Source of the DNA: an uncultured Spartobacteria bacterium
GTDB lineage: Bacteria > Verrucomicrobiota > Verrucomicrobiia > Chthoniobacterales > Chthoniobacteraceae
DNA length: 57,898 nt
Assembly (NCBI GenBank): GCA_903919125.1
Contig: CAIXGS010000082.1
Span: forward strand, 1-57,898
Direction of reading: 5' to 3'
In this document: one piece after another, positions 29,932-40,470 of the stretch
Layout: each line of letters begins with the position of its first letter
Numbering within the stretch: position 1 is the first letter of the stretch
Notes under the pieces: generated by a model
Seen by the model: the letters and a program-made list of their open reading frames with translations, nothing else
What the model was told of the DNA's origin: nothing
Databases searched by the model: none
Translations under genes and position numbers: made by a program

Positions 29932-32147
29932 GAAACGATTTCCATAATGGAGATTCTAGGGTTACCGGCCACTCCGAGTCCGTTATTTGTAATTTCTACC
30001 GTCCACCAATAATACGAATCACCGACTATAAAATATTTAGCTACTGACCCGGAAAATGATTTTTGTTGTAGGTTTTGGCCTTTATCGTATAGAGTGTATG
30101 TAGATACAAGTCCGTTATAAGACCCAAACCCCTTTAAAGTGACTACTGAAGTAGTGGCTGCTGATTCAATGTCTACGCATAAAAGGACTGAAGTTGTTTT
30201 TCCATACGGGGCTTTTGGGTAGTAATTACCGTAGACACTAAAAGCGGCGGTGCCGTTAAAATTAGAGGACCCTTGGCCGGAATAAGTTTGCGAGTTGCCA
30301 AGAGCATACGATGCAATGTTTGATGGGTTTCTAACAAGCACCGTGTTAAAAACGGCTTCACCAGCCTGGTTGATTGCCCAACCGTTGTCCCCTGGATTGG
30401 AAGCAATCCAATTCGGGTTGCCGTTAAAATTAGTAGACTGAATTACATTAGAAATGTTGGCTGAATTGAGCCGCACAATTCCTGTTGATGTATCTACACT
30501 GAATGGGGTATCGGACTGCCCAGTGCCGGGTCGACCAATAGCAAACCGATCCGCACGAACAATAAAATAGGACGTCGGCGTCCCATACACCGATTCGGAA
30601 GACAAACCAAACCCAGAAATCTGCCCGTTATTGTCAATCTTGACTGAATAAGAAGCGGCAGCGCCATTCCAAGAACTGACCTTTTGTTGGACCGTTGCAG
30701 AATTGCCCCCAAGAGTGCTGTATACCTGTTGCGTTGAGGTCGCAATCGCTTCATTTTTCGCGTTTGCCACGGCCTCGTTGACAAAAGTAACGCCAGCTTT
30801 GCCATTAATGTTGTCGTTTAAGCTGTTGAAGGTTGCTTGTATGTTAGAAAATTGGGAGACTGAAGATCCATAGATATCTGACTTTGCGTTATTTATATCG
30901 GTGATTGTCGCCTTGGACGCTATTTGTTGCGACTGTGCTTGAAATGACGCATTGATATTAGAGAACTGAGAAACTGAAGAGCCATAAATATCCGACTTTG
31001 CTTGAGTGAGCTGCGTCAAGCTGGCCTTTGAATCAATTTGAGATTGCTTGTTGGAAAATTGAGCATTTACATAATTTAGCTGCGTCGCAGAAGCTCCGTT
31101 CAAATCCGATACAGCTTGGTTTAATTGCGTAATGCTGGACTTCGAGCTAATGCCGGTAGTCGGATCGTTGACTGTTGCAGTCAGGCCCCAAAGAGACCGT
31201 GCAATCGCTGAACTAGAATTAGAACTAACAGTATTTATAGCTACAATCCCGGCAGCGCTATTCTCGGTTGAGGCTTTTAGGCCCTTTAGTGTCGTTGTAC
31301 CGGAGGACGTGGTGACTGTGATATCCGTAACACCGTTTTTCAAGTCCGCAATGGATTGATCTACCTCCCCTTGGAACGCCTGAACTTCTGCGTCGACTTG
31401 AGCAATTAGTCCTGTCGGGGAGTCGATGACGGTAATTCTGGTTTCGAGGTCGCCCCAGAGATTTGTGTTGGATATTTCATATTCAACCGTGACCGAATGG
31501 CCGATAACACCAACATCATCTGCGGGATAAAAGTCACTGAACAGGTTTTCGGTGTCGTGATTGCGGACCCAGAAAGCCCATGTCTCTTGCCCTAAGTTGT
31601 TACTGTCGGTGCCAGTAAAAATCCACGGGGATCCTTTAGACGCCCCCAGTTTTGATCGGGTCGTTGGGCCAATAGCGACGGAGGGAACCCACCACGCGGT
31701 GTCTGTGATCGCATGGTTCAAATTGCTTTTTTTGATCGAGACGTATGTCGTCGATCCCGAAATGATGTAGTCCCCGTTGGCGTAAGTTTTTGTGGCATCC
31801 CACGGCAAGAGAATCCTTTTCCCCCATATTTCTGTCTCGGCAAGGTCTGCTATAACTGGGTTATCCCAAGACAGCGTGATACGCGACGTACCATCTTTTG
31901 CCGTCAGAGAAGTGGGGGGTGGCGGGTTTAGCCCGTCGCCAGGAGAGGTAGTCGGGGGGCCACCGCCATCTGGAGGATTTCCACCGCCGCCAGGGCCATG
32001 ATTACCGCCACCGCCAGAAGACGTTGTTGTCGTCGTCGAGAGCTTGGTGACTTTTTCAGAAACGCCCGCTAAAGCATTACGAATATCCTGAAGGAACCCG
32101 CGAAGGTTAGGGTCTGTAATACCGGGGGGTACGCCACGAATGCCCAT
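29928..32147 (-). CDS. Tail tip/host-specificity protein with J-like C-terminus
   Basis: The protein has 739 residues. A Gly/Pro-rich linker (60-95) leads to an Ig-like domain, then a long heptad-like region with repeated QLxxAxSDIYGSSVSQFSN units. A DUF1983/lambda gpJ-type C-terminal domain follows (FIVRADRFAIGRPG...PFSVDTSTGIVRLNSANI near 550). The end is beta-rich and unique, as expected for receptor binding. The start shares a base with the stop of the upstream 816-residue gene. Confidence 0.75.
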   Translation of the reverse strand: MGIRGVPPGITDPNLRGFLQDIRNALAGVSEKVTKLSTTTTTSSGGGGNHGPGGGGNPPDGGGPPTTSPGDGLNPPPPTSLTAKDGTSRITLSWDNPVIADLAETEIWGKRILLPWDATKTYANGDYIISGSTTYVSIKKSNLNHAITDTAWWVPSVAIGPTTRSKLGASKGSPWIFTGTDSNNLGQETWAFWVRNHDTENLFSDFYPADDVGVIGHSVTVEYEISNTNLWGDLETRITVIDSPTGLIAQVDAEVQAFQGEVDQSIADLKNGVTDITVTTSSGTTTLKGLKASTENSAAGIVAINTVSSNSSSAIARSLWGLTATVNDPTTGISSKSSITQLNQAVSDLNGASATQLNYVNAQFSNKQSQIDSKASLTQLTQAKSDIYGSSVSQFSNINASFQAQSQQIASKATITDINNAKSDIYGSSVSQFSNIQATFNSLNDNINGKAGVTFVNEAVANAKNEAIATSTQQVYSTLGGNSATVQQKVSSWNGAAASYSVKIDNNGQISGFGLSSESVYGTPTSYFIVRADRFAIGRPGTGQSDTPFSVDTSTGIVRLNSANISNVIQSTNFNGNPNWIASNPGDNGWAINQAGEAVFNTVLVRNPSNIASYALGNSQTYSGQGSSNFNGTAAFSVYGNYYPKAPYGKTTSVLLCVDIESAATTSVVTLKGFGSYNGLVSTYTLYDKGQNLQQKSFSGSVAKYFIVGDSYYWWTVEITNNGLGVAGNPRISIMEIVS

Positions 32148-34597
32148 CAGACCTCCTTGAGTTCATCCATCGTGCTGGCAAACGACACCGTCGCAACTGA
32201 GACATCACCCTGAAGGGACAGCTTATAAGCGGTATATCGCGGTGTGACTGGAATTCTAAAAGGGGTGACATTTGGAAGCGGATACATGCCAGCAGGAGTA
32301 ACCCCCACTGCCGCCCCGAAAGTAGCCAAAAGCGTAGTCAAAGCGCCATCCCACCCATACAGTTTTAAAGTTAAGGTGGCAGTCGCATAGACCTCAGAGG
32401 GAGAAATGAGCTGGGCGATTCCGAATGTTGAGGGCTTCCCAAGCTCAAAAACTTTGCTCGTCCAGTTATAGGGCTTTCTCGTTGAGCCTCTGTTCCATTG
32501 TTTGATGTTGCCCGCGTTATCAACGAACTTCAGAGTATCTGAATAAAGATCTGTGTAAAACCCCACAGCAGAAAGAGACAGGTCTGCGAAATCGCCGGTC
32601 ACAGTGTCGAAGATAAAACTCTTACGGGTGCCGTCAGTGGCTATATAAGACCCGACGTAGCGACCTTCAGAATGCCCACCAATAATTGACGTCGGGTTAT
32701 AAAGTTGCCATTGGGCGCGAGTCAGCAGGTCCTGTGTGAGGTTACGAACTTCTGCACCCGTAATTGCCATAAGGCCCTCAGGGCCAGCATAAATGCCAAA
32801 AGTACCCATATCCACGATGGATGCGTGGGACACACAAGCCGCTGGGACCTCAAGTTTTATCATCGACCAGGACGATGGGTCACTACCGATCATGATGTAC
32901 GGCATCTGCTTGGTCAGAACAGCAATACCTGAACCGGTCGTCACAAGGCCCATGATGTCGGCGTCTGTCGCCGTTTGATATGCAACGGGGTATGCGTAAG
33001 GGACGTAAGGAACCGAAGCGTAGAGGGTCTTGCCTTTGAACCCGGCAATCACGCCGTTGGGGGCCGATATGATGCCCTGCACTCCTTGCGGAGGTGGATA
33101 CCAGCCAGTCGTTGTCAGTGGTTCCCCGAGTTGTGCGTCAGTCAGTTTGTCGACGAAAATATTCCCGTCAGATTTGGTCTGAATGGTCTGAGTCGTTCCA
33201 GTTCTGTAGACCTTAATGATGTTGTACTTGGTGCTGTCCGTTGACAGAGAATCTGTGGTTACTAGCCTGAAAGTACCCGTCTCGTCCGTCCTATAAAGGC
33301 GAACCTCGATCAGATCCGTAACGTCGTTCATCGACCAGCCAGGAACGCCAGACGTAACGGTAAAAGAGTTTGGGCCAAAAGTTACCGGAGATCCTGGGAC
33401 AACATCGAAAGGATTGGTCGGAGTAGAGGGCGCAGACTCATCCCCATAAGAATTGACGTAAGTGATGCAATAAGACCTTGAGCGGAGCGTGTCAATAGCC
33501 GCAGCGTCAACCCATGTGCCTAACGATGTAGTGCTGCTAGTAAAGTTTGTGACAGATGATTGGGTAACGTCCGTGCTATTGTTAACCGACACGGTAGACG
33601 GGTTGCCAAATGAAACAGAGGTAGGCGCGAATACAGAAAACTTTACCGTTGGGGGATCTGCTATAACTGTTCCGGCTTCAGTAGCATTAGCAGTTACATT
33701 GAGGCCATCTAGGGAAAAATTGTGAAGATCGATAACTGTTACACTCCACAAAGTGGATCCCGCAGTAGTCGGAAATAGGGTCGGCCACCCTTGGTTTACT
33801 GCATTCTGAGCCGGTGCTTTTCTTCTCGATACAACAACTTGGTCCCCATTAACGAGGCCATGATTGGACAACCTAAAGGTTATCGACGTTTTGAAAACCT
33901 TTGGCGTAGTCGTCGAGGGAGGTGTAATTTTAACAACGTCGCAATTCTTCCAAACCTTTTTGTTGCCCGCAAGCGTAACCACTGCAAGGCCATCGCCGGT
34001 TCCAGTCAGATTTACATCGGTAATGCTCAGACCAGTTATGGGGAACCCTGGGGCTGAGACAATAAGTTTTATACCTTTATCGAGTTGTGCCGCGAGAGTC
34101 GGTAACACTTTTACCGTGGCGTCAGAATTCGTACTTAGGGAAGCCCCAAAGACATCACCCTGACGGATCTCGTAAGTGGGTGGGATGTAAATATCGGCGG
34201 GCTTTGGGACGCCTAATCGCTTTGTCGAACTGAGGACGGCGAGGCCACCATTCTGGTCTTGGACGTTTCGGCTTTCGATGATCCCAACGTAATTGGTCGT
34301 GCTACCAGGATCATATTTCGAAAAGTAGACACGTTTGTAAGTGTCGTTAACTACGGGTGAGCGAACAATATCCCAATCGCCATTAGCGACCAACTCTTGC
34401 GTCGGGCTGTAATCAAATATGGTGACGCCGCTTATGTCGTGGTAAACGGTAGTACCCGCAGGGGCGTCGTCTAAATACCCACGAAGGTCGCCTGAACGAA
34501 AATCACAATCCGTCGCTTCGCTGGCAACAGAATCCCCGAGACGCTGAATGGCGATCCGTTTGTTAAGCCCAGTAAAGGCGGGGACGGTGATTCTCAT
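32147..34597 (-). CDS. Large beta-rich virion structural protein
   Basis: The protein has 816 residues and is predicted almost entirely beta. It begins MRITVPAFTGLNKRIAIQRL and carries DATD-like GDSVASEATDCDF near 25. The centre has FGAS and several KLFVxxVxNYGDESAPS-like fibronectin/Ig segments (YCITYVNSYGDESAPS near 375). Proteins of this size and start occur beside adaptor genes in N4-capsid podophages. It is probably a tail tube or knob component. Confidence 0.65.
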   Translation of the reverse strand: MRITVPAFTGLNKRIAIQRLGDSVASEATDCDFRSGDLRGYLDDAPAGTTVYHDISGVTIFDYSPTQELVANGDWDIVRSPVVNDTYKRVYFSKYDPGSTTNYVGIIESRNVQDQNGGLAVLSSTKRLGVPKPADIYIPPTYEIRQGDVFGASLSTNSDATVKVLPTLAAQLDKGIKLIVSAPGFPITGLSITDVNLTGTGDGLAVVTLAGNKKVWKNCDVVKITPPSTTTPKVFKTSITFRLSNHGLVNGDQVVVSRRKAPAQNAVNQGWPTLFPTTAGSTLWSVTVIDLHNFSLDGLNVTANATEAGTVIADPPTVKFSVFAPTSVSFGNPSTVSVNNSTDVTQSSVTNFTSSTTSLGTWVDAAAIDTLRSRSYCITYVNSYGDESAPSTPTNPFDVVPGSPVTFGPNSFTVTSGVPGWSMNDVTDLIEVRLYRTDETGTFRLVTTDSLSTDSTKYNIIKVYRTGTTQTIQTKSDGNIFVDKLTDAQLGEPLTTTGWYPPPQGVQGIISAPNGVIAGFKGKTLYASVPYVPYAYPVAYQTATDADIMGLVTTGSGIAVLTKQMPYIMIGSDPSSWSMIKLEVPAACVSHASIVDMGTFGIYAGPEGLMAITGAEVRNLTQDLLTRAQWQLYNPTSIIGGHSEGRYVGSYIATDGTRKSFIFDTVTGDFADLSLSAVGFYTDLYSDTLKFVDNAGNIKQWNRGSTRKPYNWTSKVFELGKPSTFGIAQLISPSEVYATATLTLKLYGWDGALTTLLATFGAAVGVTPAGMYPLPNVTPFRIPVTPRYTAYKLSLQGDVSVATVSFASTMDELKEV

Positions 34598-34603
34598 AAG
34601 TTC

Positions 34604-35095
34604 TTACGCCGTTGGAGTTACTGTTGCACCAGGTGTTAAAGGCCAAGGAATAGTGATCGCTGCGATTTCATCCACCGTTGTGCAAGCCGCGTACTCTTCT
34701 TTTGCTAAATTTGCGGTTGTTCTTACGGCTTCGCGATAGCTATTCCAGTCTGGCGCTACTGGCGTTCCAGTTTCTACTTGCTTTGTTACCATCCAGTCGC
34801 TTGGGAGTAGTAGAGAATAAGCCGTTGAGTTAACTTGAGAGATCGCTAAAGACTTGCATTGGTCCAGATCCTTGGGCGTATTGGTATATGTCAGAGTGGC
34901 TTCAGCTAGAGTCTCAGTCACCCAGTTGTAAGTCTGATTAGCCGGAGATCCGATGACGATAACTTCCTCTAGACCCAGCGCGGCCTTTTCTTCCGGCGTA
35001 GATAGATTGAGCCAATTGGCCGAGTATTGCACATCATCAATCGTGAACTCAGTGCCTTCTTGGATGTATAAAGCGGTTGGCGGGTAATAGAACAT
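34604..35095 (-). CDS. Tail fibre assembly protein-like
   Basis: The protein has 163 residues. The N-terminal YYPPTALYIQEGTEFTIDDVQY with NWLNLSTPEEKAALGL is a pattern of tail-fibre assembly proteins. A W-N-S-Y-R-E-A-V-R-T segment follows near 120. It lies directly downstream of the lectin-fold fibre gene, whose folding it may assist. Confidence 0.65.
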   Translation of the reverse strand: MFYYPPTALYIQEGTEFTIDDVQYSANWLNLSTPEEKAALGLEEVIVIGSPANQTYNWVTETLAEATLTYTNTPKDLDQCKSLAISQVNSTAYSLLLPSDWMVTKQVETGTPVAPDWNSYREAVRTTANLAKEEYAACTTVDEIAAITIPWPLTPGATVTPTA

Positions 35096-35104
35096 AGTTG
35101 TTTC

Positions 35105-37567
35105 CTATCTGGCTAAAGAGTTCTGGAAAGGGTTCTCGGCAAATGCGGCGTAGATGTAGGTTCCACCGGAGGCGTTGTATGTTGCCGCCGCTATACGACA
35201 TTTAAAACCATTTGAAACAATATCAAAATCATTAGTTGAATTAGCTTCTGCCTCAGAATTATTTGGGTAAAGCTCTGCGGTTATGACGTTATATGTTGAT
35301 CTAGAAGTATCAAAAATTACCCAATTATATCCTGCGGTATCAGTTCTCTTCACCAAAATAAACCTCGGCCTAAACCCACAATACACAAACGGCCCATCTG
35401 TTGACCCATTCCCAGTGTAAGACCCAAACGCTGAATATCCAGCAATCGCGGCGAAGCAGTAGGCGACGTAAGTTGTGCTTGTTGTATTAACCGCTGGTGT
35501 TCCACCAGAGAACCCAAAAGTAGAAGATCCAACACTCGCTATGTAACCATCTACATTATTTGTATAAACGGCTGCTGTAGCGTTCAGAACCAACATTTGA
35601 TTTGTCGCTAATCCAGAGTGCATCACGCGCCATGACCATGTTGAATCATTACGACCTTTTTGAATAATCATTGCAGGAGCAACACCAAGCCCATGCCCTA
35701 CGGTCGCACTTAAACTCCCATTCCCCGTATACGTCACCACACTAAACCCAGCAGTTGTATTTGCGCTTACAGAGGATGCGATCGTTCCTGAAGTGTTGCT
35801 GACTGCTGTGCCGCCTGCTTTCCATTGCCAGCCGACGAAATTGTTCGCGCTAGTGTTTACCGCCGCGCCAGAATCAAGACTGAACCCAGTAGAAGAAAAA
35901 GCGGTAATTTGGTTTGTCCTTGTTTCTTCAGCAAGCGTTGCATCAGAAAATAAGTATTTAGTAACCCCACGGACTGAATCAGCAAGTTGATGACTGTTAG
36001 TCCCGCTTCTATTCTTAATCCATACCAACCCCGGCTGAAAACTCACGCTGTTTACAGCGTTGCTAAGACTCTGCGTTGATCCATTCCCTGTATAAGTCGT
36101 AGCTGCCATGTGATTCGCGCCGTTATATATCGTTGGCGCTGGCAGATTCTGTGTACAGAGGGATTTGAATCCAGTAGGAGGAGAAAACTGAAATGGGCGT
36201 TGGCCGAAGTTGACATGTAGCGTTGATGCCCCAGCCGTTCGCCCGGCACAGAAAGGATAGAGCGTTTTACTGCCTGTAATAGTTTGTACCGCATTAGTAC
36301 CCGCAGAGGGGTTTCCAGACGTACCGCCCCCGCTACTAAACCATACGTTATTTTTTGATAGCCAAAACTTTATGTTTGCGTAATCTGTTGCATCAATTGC
36401 TATTCCAATAATATCGCCGTTTGAGATGGTTCCAGACGCCCAAGGATTTGAACTTCCGTCTATGTAGCTAAGGCTGGGGTTCATATACAAACCATATTCA
36501 TTTGTTAAAGTTATTCCGCAGTCTGCTGTAAGTGAGCGGTTATCATTGCATATGCCAACAAACGGAGCTAAATTTGCGGCAACAGTAGTTTCCCAATACC
36601 ATTTGCCAACGGGAACTCCAATAGTCCCTTGAACACCTCCTGTTATTGCGCCTGACAAAGTGAGGTTGCCGCCTGACAATCCACTAGCTGATGCTGCGCC
36701 AGATCCATTACCAAGAGGAGAAAACACCGCATAATTCCCAACACCATAACTTGACCCAGCATACGATGTCGGACTGTCCAGCATCCAGTCATAAGTAGAC
36801 CCAGCAGTCAGGCTGATATTGTTCGTGGTCCAGTTATTGCCATTACCGGAGGAATCATTGCCGAGCGTTGTCGTGCTAATGCCGTTGTTGAACTTGAGAT
36901 AAAACCCGTTCGTGCCGTATGAGCCTGTATACCGTGCTGGTTGCCAGACACCAGTTGTTGCGTTAATAGATCCGAATGAACTTGGTGTTAAAGCCTGACC
37001 GTCAATGAAGTTGATCTCGGCCATGTAGCCGTCGAAGTAGCGATAGCTTGTTTCTGGGGATCTTCCAACGTAATTTGGGGTTATCGCATTAACATATGAT
37101 TGTGAATCGTTTTGCGATGGGTATGTTGCTGTACTAAATGAAGTTAATTGCACACCGTTAACATATATTTTTACTCGATTTGCTGCCGTAGCTTGAGTCG
37201 TATCAAAAGCAAGTACTATATGGTACCAAGCTGATGGATCTCTAAAAATAGCTGACGTAATTACATTAAGTACTATAGTCGACCCACCAATTACAGTTAA
37301 AATTTTTAAGCCGTTAGATGCGTTTGATGCAAAACCAAAGTGCGTAAAGTTGGCTCCATCAGGGCCAGCAGAAAATAGATATGGCCCATCATTTGTTGTG
37401 TCAATAGCCCCTCTTTTAACCCATCCGCTCCAAGTCCAAGTCTGCCTATTCCCAGCAACACTTGGCGTCCTATTCAAATACGCACTAGCCGACGCTCTAA
37501 ACCGCAGAGAGTTACTAACCTGAAACGAGCCGGATACTGGAGCCGCTGTTTTGCTTGCACTAAACAT
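35105..37567 (-). CDS. Lectin-fold tail fibre/receptor-binding protein
   Basis: The protein has 820 residues, started at ATG 37567, two bases after the upstream stop. Residues about 20-200 form a concanavalin/LamG-like jelly roll (WSGWVKRG, AWYHIVLAFDTT, KIYVNGVQL, DGYMAEINFIDGQ). A SPRY-like segment follows near 300-420. Then come repeated modules with YTGNGS..., LVWIKNR, SDATLAEETR and VGWQWKAGG. Such proteins bind surface carbohydrates and decide host range. Confidence 0.75.
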   Translation of the reverse strand: MFSASKTAAPVSGSFQVSNSLRFRASASAYLNRTPSVAGNRQTWTWSGWVKRGAIDTTNDGPYLFSAGPDGANFTHFGFASNASNGLKILTVIGGSTIVLNVITSAIFRDPSAWYHIVLAFDTTQATAANRVKIYVNGVQLTSFSTATYPSQNDSQSYVNAITPNYVGRSPETSYRYFDGYMAEINFIDGQALTPSSFGSINATTGVWQPARYTGSYGTNGFYLKFNNGISTTTLGNDSSGNGNNWTTNNISLTAGSTYDWMLDSPTSYAGSSYGVGNYAVFSPLGNGSGAASASGLSGGNLTLSGAITGGVQGTIGVPVGKWYWETTVAANLAPFVGICNDNRSLTADCGITLTNEYGLYMNPSLSYIDGSSNPWASGTISNGDIIGIAIDATDYANIKFWLSKNNVWFSSGGGTSGNPSAGTNAVQTITGSKTLYPFCAGRTAGASTLHVNFGQRPFQFSPPTGFKSLCTQNLPAPTIYNGANHMAATTYTGNGSTQSLSNAVNSVSFQPGLVWIKNRSGTNSHQLADSVRGVTKYLFSDATLAEETRTNQITAFSSTGFSLDSGAAVNTSANNFVGWQWKAGGTAVSNTSGTIASSVSANTTAGFSVVTYTGNGSLSATVGHGLGVAPAMIIQKGRNDSTWSWRVMHSGLATNQMLVLNATAAVYTNNVDGYIASVGSSTFGFSGGTPAVNTTSTTYVAYCFAAIAGYSAFGSYTGNGSTDGPFVYCGFRPRFILVKRTDTAGYNWVIFDTSRSTYNVITAELYPNNSEAEANSTNDFDIVSNGFKCRIAAATYNASGGTYIYAAFAENPFQNSLAR

Positions 37568-37569
37568 AA

Positions 37570-39957
37570 TTAGAAGCTCTGTCCAAAGGTTGATCCATAC
37601 CAAAGAGTCCCGTCAGAGTAGAAGTTAAATATGTCCTTCTTACTACCAGTTGTCGTAACCGTTGGAGTCGTACCGCCAGCCCATGCAACAGTTGACCAAG
37701 AGACTGTGTTGCCACCAGCATTTGTATTGATAATCAGCGTGAAACTTTTACCCGCAACAGCCGTTGGCATTGTGATCGTTGGAGAACCCCCAAGAGACAC
37801 CGTTTGCATCGTCCCGTTAGCTAAACTCAATGTGAAAGTCGATGCGTAGGTGATCGTGTAAAAAGTTTCTGTATAGTTCGTAAATGTCGGGTTTACATTA
37901 AATACCGCAAGGCCAGATCCAGTTTTATCCGTAAGAGCAGCTAGCAGATTTGCACTAGACGCTGACCCTAAGAAAGTCGCTACTCCTGTCGCAAGACCGG
38001 ATACACCGGAAGAGATCGGAAGGCCAGAACAGCTAGTCAAAGTACCTGATGTTGGAGTACCTAAAATCGGTGTGACCAGCGTTGGACTTGTACCAAGAAC
38101 ATTATTGCCTGATCCCGTGGACGTTGTTACGCCAGTACCACCATTCAAGACAGGAAGTGTCCCAGTGACGCCCGTAGACAGAGGAAGACCAGTACAGCTA
38201 GTCAAAGTACCTGATGTTGGAGTACCTAAAATCGGTGTGACCAGCGTTGGACTCGTTGCAAAAACTGCCGAACCCGTACCTGTTTTATCGATAAGAGCGG
38301 ATACGAGGTTTGCACTGTTTGGTGTTATTAGAAAAGTTGATACATTAACACCAAGGCCGGATACGCCAGTGCTAATTGGAAGGCCAGTACAGGTAGTCAA
38401 AGTACCTGAACTTGGAGTGCCTAACGCGCCGCCAGAAAAAACAACCGTACCGCCAGTGCCAAACGCGACAGAACTTGCATCTGTACCAGTGAAAGTTAAG
38501 GTGTTACTCGCTGTAAGAGTTTTTCCGTCTGCGATCGTTAGCGTTGAGCCAGTAGCCGGAGTAGTCAGCGTGACTTTATTAACCGTAGTTGCAGAGGCAA
38601 CACCGAGTGTCGGTGTAACAAGCGTTGGACTTGTGGCAAAAACGGCAGAACCAGAGCCAGTTTCATCCGTTAATGACGCGGCAAGATTTGCGCTAGTATC
38701 TGAAATGCCATAACCAGAAAACGTCGTGGGATTAGTACCGCCAGTGATAAGCCCTTTTGCGTTCACAGCGACAGATTTATAAGTCCCTGCGGTAGCGCCT
38801 GAACCGGCGAGGGTCACTGTAATCGTCGTGCTTCCTGAGCCTGTAGCGTCACCCGTTACAGAGATAGTCTGATTCCCGGTGATGTAAGTGCTGGTGTCTA
38901 AAGACCAGGTGTTTGCCGCCGTTTTCTTTGCAAAACCAGAGGTCCCTGAAAGTGCAGCAATCGCATCCAGATCAGCGTCCCATCCTTGGACGTTTGTGCC
39001 GATGGCAACGCCTAGATTGGTTCTCGCGGTCACCGCGTTATTAAGATCAGCCAGGTTCGACGCGATTTTGAGCTGCGCGTCATTGGATACATTCCCGAGC
39101 TGAAGGTCGGTTTTCGTTAAAGAAACGGACCCGGTATAGCCATTTACACTTAGGACCGGAGCCGTCGGATAACCTAGCGCAGTCCAGCCTCCTGAGGTTG
39201 AGGGGGATCCCGTCACGAGGTAGACCTTGCCATCATCTGAACGGAGACACCAGTCACCCGATTGTGGGGCAGAAACACCATCGGCAGGATCCTTGAGGGC
39301 CAGCATTGCGGTTTGATTGGCTGCTGTCCCCAAGTACTGGACGATTGCTAAATCGGGGATGACGGCATCACTGAGCTTCCCAGAAGCACTCAGTCCGGCG
39401 TAACCGTTCGCTTGATCTTTTCCAGAAGTACCTTGCTTACCATCGAGCTGATTCTGGATCGCTGATGTCACCCCAGTAAGGTAACCCAGCTCTGTCGAAG
39501 AGGTTCCAGAGACAACCACTTTTCCGGTGGTATCAGAAGCAAGCGCTTTACTGGCTGTCAAATTGGCTGAGGTGATGGTGGAGGCCGCGCCAGATATCGT
39601 CCCCTGGGCATCCGTGATGCCGTAACCCGAAAGAGTTGTAGGCTTGCTGGACACACTAGAGAAAGCGGGGGCGATGACGACCGGGGTTCCGGTATTAGTT
39701 ATGCGGCCTTTCGCATCAATACTGATCGGGGTCGTTTGGCTCGCCGAATTGTTGATCGTCCCCGCAGAAACCCCAGAGTCGGCCAGGCCGATGGTCCGAT
39801 CCACATTAAGAGATCCACCTCCGACAAGCTCGCCCGTTGTCGTCCCGACGACGCGAGTGGCTTCAACTTTGTCACCATTGAGGTTCGTGAAGTTCGCATC
39901 GAGTTCTGTAATGGTCAGCGCGGAGCCTTTTCCGCTCCGAGTAACAATCTGTGTCAT
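37570..39957 (-). CDS. Repeat-containing tail fibre protein
   Basis: The protein has 795 residues with a typical fibre-protein start (VTRSGKGSALTITELDANFTNL). The body has repeated SSKPTTLSGYGI and LVTPxLGTPTSGTLTSCTGLP units of roughly 55 residues, the usual beta-helical phage fibre shaft. The C-terminal 100 residues form a separate cap-like domain (TFTLSLANGTMQTV...KSFTLIINTNAGGN). Two of the units are identical over 60 bp in DNA. Confidence 0.8.
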   Translation of the reverse strand: MTQIVTRSGKGSALTITELDANFTNLNGDKVEATRVVGTTTGELVGGGSLNVDRTIGLADSGVSAGTINNSASQTTPISIDAKGRITNTGTPVVIAPAFSSVSSKPTTLSGYGITDAQGTISGAASTITSANLTASKALASDTTGKVVVSGTSSTELGYLTGVTSAIQNQLDGKQGTSGKDQANGYAGLSASGKLSDAVIPDLAIVQYLGTAANQTAMLALKDPADGVSAPQSGDWCLRSDDGKVYLVTGSPSTSGGWTALGYPTAPVLSVNGYTGSVSLTKTDLQLGNVSNDAQLKIASNLADLNNAVTARTNLGVAIGTNVQGWDADLDAIAALSGTSGFAKKTAANTWSLDTSTYITGNQTISVTGDATGSGSTTITVTLAGSGATAGTYKSVAVNAKGLITGGTNPTTFSGYGISDTSANLAASLTDETGSGSAVFATSPTLVTPTLGVASATTVNKVTLTTPATGSTLTIADGKTLTASNTLTFTGTDASSVAFGTGGTVVFSGGALGTPSSGTLTTCTGLPISTGVSGLGVNVSTFLITPNSANLVSALIDKTGTGSAVFATSPTLVTPILGTPTSGTLTSCTGLPLSTGVTGTLPVLNGGTGVTTSTGSGNNVLGTSPTLVTPILGTPTSGTLTSCSGLPISSGVSGLATGVATFLGSASSANLLAALTDKTGSGLAVFNVNPTFTNYTETFYTITYASTFTLSLANGTMQTVSLGGSPTITMPTAVAGKSFTLIINTNAGGNTVSWSTVAWAGGTTPTVTTTGSKKDIFNFYSDGTLWYGSTFGQSF

Positions 39958-39982
39958 AACGGTGGCTCCGCGTGGCTATTCA

Positions 39983-40459
39983 TTAGGAGATGGTCAGATC
40001 CCAGGTGATCGACAATGAGTCTGACGCGCCCTTATTTACTACGCTGAAAGATGTATGACAGAGGATCGTGCCACCAGAAACATTGTTGAAGATGCCCGCT
40101 TCAGTAACCGCACCCGTACCCGTACCGGATGGGAAAGTCGCGATGTACTCGATCATCGAAGCCGTCACTGCCGAACTCGTTAAAGCAACGCGGCCCAGCT
40201 CATTGCCGAGGGTGGTATCACCGACAACAGGCGTAGCGGTTGAGGAACCGATTGCCATGTGGCTCATTTCGTTCGGCTGGCCGGTCGTCTTCATGCGCGA
40301 AGCGATCCAGTTTTTCCCGACCGTGACAACCAGATTAGGGATGGTTTTTTCTTCCTTAATGTTGCCTTCGGCGTCGCGCAAAACGATTGCCAATTGGCCG
40401 GTCGCGTTGACGTTTTCTTGGATGCCGCTGGTCGGCTCGTTAGGGGTTTCGTTCGTCAT
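39983..40459 (-). CDS. Tail/fibre-associated structural protein
   Basis: The protein has 158 residues. It contains LVVTVGKNWIASRMKT...MSHMAIGSSTATP and AGIFNNVSGGTILCHTSF. This is a pattern seen in small phage structural proteins encoded next to fibres, often annotated as tail fibre or head fibre subunits. It lies between the repeat protein and the fibre gene. Location in the virion is not certain. Confidence 0.6.
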   Translation of the reverse strand: MTNETPNEPTSGIQENVNATGQLAIVLRDAEGNIKEEKTIPNLVVTVGKNWIASRMKTTGQPNEMSHMAIGSSTATPVVGDTTLGNELGRVALTSSAVTASMIEYIATFPSGTGTGAVTEAGIFNNVSGGTILCHTSFSVVNKGASDSLSITWDLTIS

Positions 40460-40470
40460 CAGATTGTCCT

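Noticed and set aside
38072..38713. 213-residue plus-strand frame opposite the tail fibre gene
   Set aside because: It mirrors the Ser/Thr/Gly-rich repeats of the fibre gene and has no independent features.
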